Of a DNA stretch of 64,000 bases, positions 1-6,992 are shown in pieces. Made by a program: the position numbers and the translations under genes. The stretch covers positions 930,001 to 994,000 of the forward strand of contig NZ_OCMZ01000002.1 in the NCBI RefSeq assembly GCF_900215485.1. Direction: 5' to 3'. Numbering within the stretch: position 1 is the stretch's first letter; every line of letters begins with the position of its first letter. Below the pieces are notes generated by a model. The model was not told the DNA's origin. It saw only the letters and a list, made by a program, of their open reading frames with translations, and searched no databases. The DNA comes from Nitrosovibrio sp. Nv4. Lineage in GTDB: Bacteria > Pseudomonadota > Gammaproteobacteria > Burkholderiales > Nitrosomonadaceae.

Positions 1-2828
1 AAAACATCGGGTTGCGGGAAATACTCCTGCTGGAGCTGGTTGAGAATGCGCTCACGGCTCAGGAAGGCTCCCGTGTGAAACCAGGTTACGGTCTTGACCG
101 GGGGTTGGTAAAGCATGCGATCATTGGTTATGTAGGGGCTGTTGATGTTGCCCCCGATGAATTCCCCGTAATTTTCCACATCCTCCTGCTCTACCCGTCC
201 AAAGCCCCTGAACTCCCGCTCTGCTCCATCGAAATACCCATGATGGTAGCTATAGCGAGTGACAAAGGCGGTTCCCCGCCATTTCTCCCTGACGACCACT
301 TTTTCGACGACGTGGACGGGAAAAGGTAGCTTGGTGATCCAGGGTGTGCCTGCCGCCTTATCCGCAAGGTAGAACTTAGTGGATGCGGCATAATGAATTT
401 CCGTTTTTGCACCCAGGTTGTTTTCTACTGTAATTAGCAAGTGAGGCTTTTGCCCGCGCATCAGGTCGGGTAGATCAGGCCTTTTTCCGCCCATCAAGTC
501 GATATAACGTAACGGCTGGGCTACGCTTCCGGGCAAGGGTGACGACCACACCAGGCAGGCGGTACCGTTGCCCAACAGGTCAGCAGTCATCACGGAGGAA
601 AGATTATCGACCGCAGGAAATTGGCGCAGGGCACGGGGCGCGCTCCAGCGGTTGCCGGATTGATTGAAGTAGAGACGTACGCCATCCCGGTGCAGGTAGA
701 TGATATCGGTGGCGCCGGAGCCGTCGATATCGGCCAAGCGAATGCGCTGCTGGCTGAACTGGTCGGGATTGTCGAACCATGGCGCGTTATCCATGGTCAC
801 TTTAGCGCCGAACCGTCCATAACCCAGATTGGGCCAATAGCAGACCTCGCCATTGCGGATGCGCACCAGCGCGGTAAGTCCGTCCCCGCACATATCCGCG
901 AGATAAATGGATTGCGTGCCGTCAGCGAAAACCAACCGGGGGCCATCCTCTTCATCCAATGGCTGTGAGACTTGCCGCGCCGGACCGAAACCTTCTTCGG
1001 CCATTGACGGATACCAGGTGAAAACCTGATGCTCGCTGATAAGCACATCGGCATGGCCGTCGCCATTGAGGTCGAGAAAACGCAGATTGGGCTCGTCCCA
1101 TGGTACGTTGGGCAGCGCTTTGAATGATAAAAAGGGCTCCCAGTCTTCATCAAATGTGCGTTCATAAAACCCTGGCGTAGGCCCGCTGAATTCCACCAGA
1201 TCAAGCTGGCCGTCTCCCGCCAGATCGAGCAATTGCTGGCGTCCGCCGCTCAGTGCCGCCAGTGAGGGCTGGCGTGACACTTGCTGCATGGGTCCGAATT
1301 TCCCTTCGCCCAGATTGGGCTTGTAGAACCAGGTATTCGCCTGTTCGGTGAGAATGCCGGCGACGCCTTCGCCATCCAGATCCACCCACTGATACGTGCT
1401 GCCATCCAGTCCGATAGGCAGGTTCTCCAGGCTTGCTGCGTCCAGTTCGCGAATATCATCTTGAATGATTGCCTTGCTGTATGTGAATAGTAGCGGTGGC
1501 AGCGATTTCTTGAGGTAGGTATGCTTTCTGTATCTATCCTCCGTAGGCTCGCTATTTTCCGGCGCGGCAGCGTCGATGAGGTACCCAGATTGGGCTACGT
1601 TCTGGATGAAGGAGGCAAAGCGCGTGCTACCGTCGTGGTCGAGTTCGGTTTCGACTGATGGATTGGCGGAATAATCTAGATCGGCATACTCGAACTCGGT
1701 GGACCGCACGAGATACGGCTGAACGACCAGCTCAGCAAAATTATGGAACATTAGCACGCGGTGGCAGCGGCGGTAGGTGCGAAGCTCAAAGCCGGCACGG
1801 TAACTGGAAAACGGATCTGGCCGCACTGCCCAGGGTTGGCTTTCTGGTTCCGCCGCAGCTTCAGCGCTCGGGTGTTGAGCGGCTACCGGAAGCGAGGCAT
1901 CAAGCGGGAGAATGCGGTAATGGTCCTCGCCATAGTCGAAGACGACTTCGAATAGCCATCTGGTTTGGCCGATTTGCTCGGGAGACAGGAAGCGCGGGCG
2001 CCGGCCTGCATCCAGCAATGGCCTTTGATTACCGTAGCGAATGTATTTGATGTAGCGATTAGCCGTACGCTCACGGTTTCGCTCGTTGGCTTGAGACGAG
2101 CCGACACCCGTCCCGTCTTCGGCCTTGTATTCATACAGGATGGCATTACCCTTGTCGTCGCGCGTTTCGCAGATCAGCCAGCTGAAAATTTTCCGGAAAT
2201 CGGTCGGATCACAGATGCGCGAATTGCTGTCCTTACCATAGAGTGTGAGAATATTGTCCTTTGAAATCGAGCGCCAATGAACGTCTGTCGGGTCTAAGTT
2301 GTTCGTCCATCTCTCGATGCGGGCAAACAAGCCTTCGACGCGGGGCCGGTATCGGCGAACACGGTAGCCCTCATGCAGAAACTCATCGAACTTGTGGTTG
2401 CCGTTCTCATCCAATTCCCACTCTTCAGGCTCCTCGCCAGCCTTCTTGAATATCGGCACCAGGTCTTCTGCACCCGAGAGAATGAAAACATCCGACTCTT
2501 CGGCATCGAAATACTGCGGTAAACCTTTGTCAGTCTTGCGGGTGATCGAAGGCAGCGAAAGATTCCAGCCGAAACCGAAAGGTCCGTTGCCGGCCCCCGA
2601 GTCGTAGGAGAGCGATAACTGCGGGCCGAAGCCATTGCGCCCCGGGCTGGTTGCTATGGGAACCGACATGGAGCCGGTGCCCGTCACCGGGTTGGCGGCG
2701 AATTTCTCGCCCATGCCACGGATGGCGCCGCCGCCCTTGGGCAGGCTTATCTGCGGAGCGGAAAGCGAGAACTTATCATCCTGAGCTTCTTTCCCCTTGG
2801 GGGTATTTTTGTCGGTTTGATATTCCAC
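1..2828 (-). CDS. SpvB/TcaC-like toxin-complex (TcB-type) protein, C-terminal part beyond the window
   Basis: The minus strand is open without a stop from a GTG at 2828 to the left edge, giving 942 visible residues. A TGA lies directly upstream of the GTG, and GGGAG sits 6 nt before it, which fixes the start. Residues about 14-300 match the SpvB/TcaC N-terminal domain, with APQISLPKGGGAI and PGRNGFGPQLSLSYDSGAGN followed by PFGFGWNLSLP. From about 480 to 700 there are repeated D-x-D/N-G-x-G-x-x-D segments (DLDGEG, DLAGDG, DLNGDGHAD, DIDGSGATD), as in FG-GAP/VCBS propellers. The TcdB middle regions follow. In Tc toxins, TcB and the Rhs-containing TcC form the cocoon that holds the toxic C-terminal part. 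TcB proteins are usually around 1,500 residues, so roughly a third is missing here. Family assignment is firm; the toxic payload cannot be seen. Confidence 0.88.
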   Translation of the reverse strand, partial: MEYQTDKNTPKGKEAQDDKFSLSAPQISLPKGGGAIRGMGEKFAANPVTGTGSMSVPIATSPGRNGFGPQLSLSYDSGAGNGPFGFGWNLSLPSITRKTDKGLPQYFDAEESDVFILSGAEDLVPIFKKAGEEPEEWELDENGNHKFDEFLHEGYRVRRYRPRVEGLFARIERWTNNLDPTDVHWRSISKDNILTLYGKDSNSRICDPTDFRKIFSWLICETRDDKGNAILYEYKAEDGTGVGSSQANERNRERTANRYIKYIRYGNQRPLLDAGRRPRFLSPEQIGQTRWLFEVVFDYGEDHYRILPLDASLPVAAQHPSAEAAAEPESQPWAVRPDPFSSYRAGFELRTYRRCHRVLMFHNFAELVVQPYLVRSTEFEYADLDYSANPSVETELDHDGSTRFASFIQNVAQSGYLIDAAAPENSEPTEDRYRKHTYLKKSLPPLLFTYSKAIIQDDIRELDAASLENLPIGLDGSTYQWVDLDGEGVAGILTEQANTWFYKPNLGEGKFGPMQQVSRQPSLAALSGGRQQLLDLAGDGQLDLVEFSGPTPGFYERTFDEDWEPFLSFKALPNVPWDEPNLRFLDLNGDGHADVLISEHQVFTWYPSMAEEGFGPARQVSQPLDEEDGPRLVFADGTQSIYLADMCGDGLTALVRIRNGEVCYWPNLGYGRFGAKVTMDNAPWFDNPDQFSQQRIRLADIDGSGATDIIYLHRDGVRLYFNQSGNRWSAPRALRQFPAVDNLSSVMTADLLGNGTACLVWSSPLPGSVAQPLRYIDLMGGKRPDLPDLMRGQKPHLLITVENNLGAKTEIHYAASTKFYLADKAAGTPWITKLPFPVHVVEKVVVREKWRGTAFVTRYSYHHGYFDGAEREFRGFGRVEQEDVENYGEFIGGNINSPYITNDRMLYQPPVKTVTWFHTGAFLSRERILNQLQQEYFPQPDV

Positions 2829-2992
2829 TCAAATCTCCCATGAGAACTGCTTGGGTATGTCATAGATTTGATACAACAAATCCTGAACCGAATTCCGCGG
2901 GCTGTTTTTTCTGAAAACCGGTTAATTAGCGATCAGATTATTGCGATAAACAGCATCCAACAATAGTTAATTTCACACATCGTCCACATAAT

Positions 2993-4288
2993 TTAATATG
3001 TCGACGACATTGATTGGAACATCAACCCGTTGCCTGCAGCCTGCAGCCGTACCACGAGTTCGCTACGGGAGCGGACACCCAGCTTACGAAAAATGGATTG
3101 CACCTGGTTAGCGACCGTATGTTCGCTCGTTCCCCTTCGGTTTGCGATATCGGCATTAGTGGATCCGGCAATCATGAGCGCGGCCACTTCGCGCTCGGTC
3201 TCGGACAGGTTGGCGATATGACGGGTATTGACCAGGGGATAGTTACCTATGAGCAGTTGTTCTCCAGCAACCGAGGTCTCGGCCAGCTTGCGCCTCAGTC
3301 CGCTCGGCGCGAAGAATGCGACCAGTTCGGCGCGGGAAGCCATGCCCAGCTTATCCTGTGCACGGGCAGTGCAATTGGTGATGGCCGAGTCTGAAAGTCC
3401 CAGCGTATACGCTATTTCCTTCGAGGCATACCCCAGCCCCACATACTCGGCGACTTGCCGCTCACGTATCGTCAAGCCACGCGGATCAGGATGAGTTGGA
3501 TCGTTTTTGACGGCTACGACAAAACGGCGTCCGTCGCTATCGAAACGGTCGAGCATCGACCAGCGCCCGCTAACCAAGCCTTCCCAGTTCCCTAATGCTT
3601 CATCCACTTCCGATCGTCCGTCAAGAGTCCGCGACCGCTCAATACGGCGAACAGTTTCACGTAGATTCTCTCTGGCGTCATTGTCCTTAGCAGGTCCGCG
3701 AGCATCATGCAGTCTGCCGCCAGAATCGAGTACCGCCTCGACTTCGGGTGAATCGACGGACAGAGCGGCAGCCTTAGTGCGCAACCGGATCGCCGCTCCC
3801 ACATGCGCGGCGATCCGGGGCCAACGCCGTCTTTCTTCTTCGGTCGCTCTCGACGTTTCCTTAAGCAGCATTCCAACGGATACACCACTCCCTTCGCCCG
3901 ACTGACAATTGATGACCAGCAGGTCCTGTACCCGGCCTCTGAGCAGTTTCATGAACATCTTGTGCATGTCCGGCAACCGGGGAAACACGAGTTCGCTGGC
4001 GGTCGCAATGACAACCCCCGTACGATAAGTCAAATCTAGCGATTTTTCCGTCGACAGTGCATGTGACATGCGTGCAGCATAAACTAATGCCTTGGAAGTT
4101 CCCTCGGAAAAACTGCCAAGGGAGAAAGAAGTAGGAGTGCAGTTGAATGTCCAGCCAACGGGCTCATTGCCACGGCCGAGGAGAGGTGAAGCTCGATCAA
4201 GAACCCGTTTTAGCCAGGTGGAATCGGACCCTTCCAGATTGTAGCTCGCTTCGATAAGTGAAACCCAGTCGGCGCCTTTCGAGCTCAT
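2993..4288 (-). CDS. Transcriptional regulator with two tandem LuxR-type HTH domains
   Basis: 431 residues from ATG, with a GAGG element about 10 nt upstream. Two separate LuxR/GerE-type helix-turn-helix domains are visible. The first spans about 271-328 (LTIRERQVAEYVGLGYASKE, ending KLGMASRAELVAFF). The second spans about 360-417 (LSETEREVAALMIAGSTNAD, ending KLGVRSRSELVVRL). Most family members carry a single C-terminal HTH. The N-terminal 250 residues have no receiver-type aspartate signature or autoinducer-domain motif that I recognise; it could be a GAF-like sensor. The gene sits upstream of the Tc toxin gene on the same strand with 164 nt between them, so control of the toxin is a reasonable inference but is not shown by the sequence. 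Confidence 0.8.
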   Translation of the reverse strand: MSSKGADWVSLIEASYNLEGSDSTWLKRVLDRASPLLGRGNEPVGWTFNCTPTSFSLGSFSEGTSKALVYAARMSHALSTEKSLDLTYRTGVVIATASELVFPRLPDMHKMFMKLLRGRVQDLLVINCQSGEGSGVSVGMLLKETSRATEEERRRWPRIAAHVGAAIRLRTKAAALSVDSPEVEAVLDSGGRLHDARGPAKDNDARENLRETVRRIERSRTLDGRSEVDEALGNWEGLVSGRWSMLDRFDSDGRRFVVAVKNDPTHPDPRGLTIRERQVAEYVGLGYASKEIAYTLGLSDSAITNCTARAQDKLGMASRAELVAFFAPSGLRRKLAETSVAGEQLLIGNYPLVNTRHIANLSETEREVAALMIAGSTNADIANRRGTSEHTVANQVQSIFRKLGVRSRSELVVRLQAAGNGLMFQSMSSTY

Positions 4289-4769
4289 GAATATATTGCC
4301 CTCGAGCTTTTATTTTTTCGTATTCTTCGCTCGGTGTGATCCACGAAAATTAACATTCGTCAGGCCTGGTTTATAGGTCTTACAATTCTTGGGTGGAAGC
4401 GCGTAGATTAAAATTAGCTGATACTGATCAGAAATCAAGAGCAATTTTTGTGACTGTTGCATTCTGTGTAATTAAATCCGACTCAAAAGTATTTCGTTGC
4501 GGTTCCAGTACCAGGGACGTACGCTATTTTCACTCAACTAAAAACGCGTTAAAACCGGGGACTTGTTCTAATCCTAGATTCTTTGACCGGCCGTGTTACT
4601 GCAGAGTAACATTGCACGCGCGCCGGCTTGGTAGCCTAGGTTCAAGGTAAAGTGTCCGTCGCTGGAGTGTTTAATGGTACAAGAGGAAAGATAGAAGATT
4701 TTTTTCAGTGCGATCGATGACGTCGGGTTGTCTCCACCCGGCGTGGAACGACCTGACCGTGTGAAGGGA
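4289..4769. other. Intergenic stretch, no gene recognised
   Basis: This stretch lies upstream of the tandem-HTH regulator and before the HNH remnant. It contains a GTG-started 85-codon frame (4393-4650, plus) whose translation has no recognisable motif and no good ribosome-binding site. It should hold the promoter of the regulator, but no convincing sigma-70 pair was identified. Confidence 0.5.
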
Positions 4770-5037
4770 GTAGGTGGTGGGTACCGACGGGATGACGAAG
4801 TTCGACAGAGCTTAGACGGGCAAGAGGTGGTTACGGGTATTTTGGGGCAACGGGATTCGAGTTGGCGGGTGGACGTCTCTATCTAGAGACGCATCACGTC
4901 ATTGCTCTCGGAAAAGAGTGCCCGATAAGGTAGAGAACGTAATTGGGCTTTGCGCCCACCACAATAGAGAAGCTACTACGGACGCGACGCTGACAATCTG
5001 GAGGCGAGTTCTATGCAAAAATTGCTGCGCTAATTTC
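4770..5037 (+). pseudogene. HNH endonuclease remnant with several frameshifts
   Basis: Reading across frames recovers the C-terminal half of an HNH endonuclease. YRRDDEVRQS (from about 4779) is followed after a shift by a segment ending RLYLETHHVIALGKE (to about 4915). After another shift comes PDKVENVIGLCAHHNREA (4918-4974), and after a third YYGRDADNLEASSMQKLLR and a TAA at about 5037. The THHVI, LCAHH and NREA blocks are the HNH core. Intact relatives have a CxxC pair just before the TGF segment; here that spot reads GGYGYFGATGF without cysteines. At least three frame changes plus the lost cysteines argue for a decayed gene rather than one sequencing error. It lies directly upstream of the Shedu gene on the same strand. 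Confidence 0.72.
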
Positions 5038-5220
5038 TTAGCCCCCGAGGGACGCTGCTATCCGTTTTGGGGATTGATGCACCGCCTCGTCACCGTCTGG
5101 TTATTTCGACACCGCAACCTCGAACAACAGATAAAACAATGGCTACGCGCTTTTTCGCCAACGTCACGGACCCTGTGCGATGAAGTCGCGTACCATCGGG
5201 CTTCTACCTAAGCCAAACTG

Positions 5221-5282
5221 CTGAATAACTATGGTCCACCATTCCAATTTGATTTTTACGGTCTAGTGGACGCGTTATTCAG
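5221..5282. repeat. Inverted repeat upstream of the Shedu gene
   Basis: CTGAATAAC followed four bases later by GTCCAC faces GTGGAC, two bases, then GTTATTCAG, leaving a central loop of about 25 nt. The two arms share 15 of 15 core positions. It ends 62 nt before the Shedu start codon. It could be a terminator for the decayed HNH gene (there is no clear T-run), a regulatory hairpin, or a relic end of a mobile insertion. Confidence 0.55.
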
Positions 5283-5344
5283 GCGCGACATTTGCAGAAT
5301 ATTGGCGAAGTCTCCTGGATATTGATACCGGCTAGAGAACGCGA

Positions 5345-6610
5345 ATGACAGACGACTACGAATACTTCCGAAACAAGCGCGATGACCGAGTGTACCTCAG
5401 CCGGTCGTTAAGCCAGAAGTCATACCGAAAGACAACAGATGGCGAAGTTGAGGAGTTTGAACGTCCATTTCGTATCGTATCTAAAATCATCGGCTGTGCT
5501 GAATCACACCAGTTCTTTCGCGACGGAAAGCAAGTGTCACTTCGCATTACGGAGGGTCAGAGGCAGGAGATCAAAGCGACGTTCTACGAAGACACGCGCG
5601 ATGTCGCAACTCTACAGATTCAAAAGTATACGGTCGAGGGGGGTTCACCTCATAAATGCTACTTCACCTTCATAGGTGACGAAATCTCATCACTCTACAA
5701 TTTCCTCAGGAACATTGAATTTTTGCCTATCAAGGACGAACACAGCACGAAGCTTGACGACAAATTTGTCGAGAGCCTAGTCCTTACAAAGGAACAAGCG
5801 CTGCGTCTTCTGAGCCAACAACCTCAACTTTTTGAAGAATTGACCCGCCATCAGATAACTGCCCGGGATGTTGCCGTCCTTGGTCACCGCCGCAAACAGG
5901 TTGCGGAGTTCGAGTCTTTGCTCTTCGACGACTCCCACTTCTTAAAACGCAAGCCTGAGCTAGGGCAAGGAAAGAGAAACGAAGACGTCTGGCAACGGTT
6001 CTTTGAACAGAACACCTGGATATTCGGCTACGGACTGAACTATTTCCTAAACTCCCCACTGGACAACGAGAAGCTCGAACAGGTAGTCAAGGGCCACGAT
6101 CTAACCGGCTCTGGCAAGCGTGTCGATGCCTTACTCAAGACACAAGGACTCATTGGCGCCTTATCCTTTGGCGAGATCAAGACGCACGCAACTCATCTTT
6201 TAAAGCAGATCTCGTCGCCATACAGAAAAGAGTGCTGGCAGATATCTGACGAACTCGCAGGTGGCATCGGGCAGGTACAACGGTCGGTACAGGTCTCGTT
6301 AGCCAATATCCGATCAAGGACAGAGATCACAGACTCAAGCGGAGCACCAACAGGCGAACAGCTCTTCCTTTATCAGCCGAAGTGCTTCATCGTCGTGGGC
6401 TCGCTATCTGAATTTCAAACAGAGCATGGCATCAACGAAGAGAAATACTCGTCCTTTGAACTCTTTAGACGCAACACAATGTCGCCTGAGATCATCACGT
6501 TCGACGAGCTCTTTGAACGAGCAAGATTTATTGTGGAGTCAATCCCTAAGGAGACGGAGAACTACGAGCCTATTGGGCGAGCGGAGAGCCGTGGCAAACA
6601 GAGTATATAA
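5345..6610 (+). CDS. sduA: Shedu anti-phage nuclease (SduA, DUF4263 family)
   Basis: 421 residues. The C-terminal nuclease region carries the Shedu signature: NEDVWQRFFEQNTWIFGYGL (about 212-231), then GSGKRVDALL with D261, and GALSFGEIKTHATHLL with E277 and K279. Together these form a PD-(D/E)xK-like metal-dependent core. Residues 1-180 form the variable N-terminal part, which in this family is thought to control activation. Shedu is a single-gene defence system that cuts DNA and protects against phage, so no partner gene is needed. All expected core residues are present, so it should be functional. The gene stands alone downstream of an HNH remnant and convergent to a primase gene, which fits a defence gene carried by a mobile island. 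Confidence 0.87.
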   Translation: MTDDYEYFRNKRDDRVYLSRSLSQKSYRKTTDGEVEEFERPFRIVSKIIGCAESHQFFRDGKQVSLRITEGQRQEIKATFYEDTRDVATLQIQKYTVEGGSPHKCYFTFIGDEISSLYNFLRNIEFLPIKDEHSTKLDDKFVESLVLTKEQALRLLSQQPQLFEELTRHQITARDVAVLGHRRKQVAEFESLLFDDSHFLKRKPELGQGKRNEDVWQRFFEQNTWIFGYGLNYFLNSPLDNEKLEQVVKGHDLTGSGKRVDALLKTQGLIGALSFGEIKTHATHLLKQISSPYRKECWQISDELAGGIGQVQRSVQVSLANIRSRTEITDSSGAPTGEQLFLYQPKCFIVVGSLSEFQTEHGINEEKYSSFELFRRNTMSPEIITFDELFERARFIVESIPKETENYEPIGRAESRGKQSI

Positions 6611-6787
6611 ATCGATTTCGGCTCTAAACGCGCACTGCCCCTCCTACCCCCCCTCTGCCAATTTCGCGCACCCGATTTTTTCACTAAGCAATCGGGTTCC
6701 ACCTCAAAAGTCATTGAGTTTTGACCCGCGCACCCCCATCACAGGAGCTGTGGTCATCATTCTTCCAGCGTAGGTTTATATGTATAC

Positions 6788-6992
6788 GGCGAGAAAAGGT
6801 AAATAAGGCAAGAAAGGCATGGCTACTGGGTTTCAGCCATATTGCTAAGGGTGAGAAAAGGTAAATTAAGCAGGGGATGAGGAAAAACCTCCATCTGTTG
6901 TGATCCTGCCTCTCATCCTTTTCTCACCCTTTTCCACCCCTTAAATCGTGCTGCAGACCGCATGGATAAGCTTTTCTACCTTATCTTACTTA
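6788..6992. repeat. Iteron-like repeat cluster next to the primase gene
   Basis: A short motif recurs in both orientations. GGCGAGAAAAGGTAAAT lies at 6788-6804 and GGTGAGAAAAGGTAAAT at 6850-6866. Inverted copies are CCTTTTCTCACC at 6917-6928, CTTTTCCACC at 6929-6938 and CTTTTCTACC at 6971-6980. AAGGGTGAGAAAAGG (6847-6861) and its exact complement (6917-6931) make a perfect 15-bp inverted repeat. The cluster fills the 379-nt space between the Shedu stop and the primase stop. Iterons beside a primase gene suggest a replication origin of a P4-like element; a terminator structure is the alternative. Confidence 0.5.

Noticed and set aside
621..968. 115-codon plus-strand frame opposite the Tc toxin gene
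   Set aside because: It is antisense to a continuous 942-codon frame with clear SpvB/FG-GAP features and has no motif of its own.
4393..4650. 85-codon plus-strand frame
   Set aside because: GTG start without ribosome-binding site and no recognisable motif.
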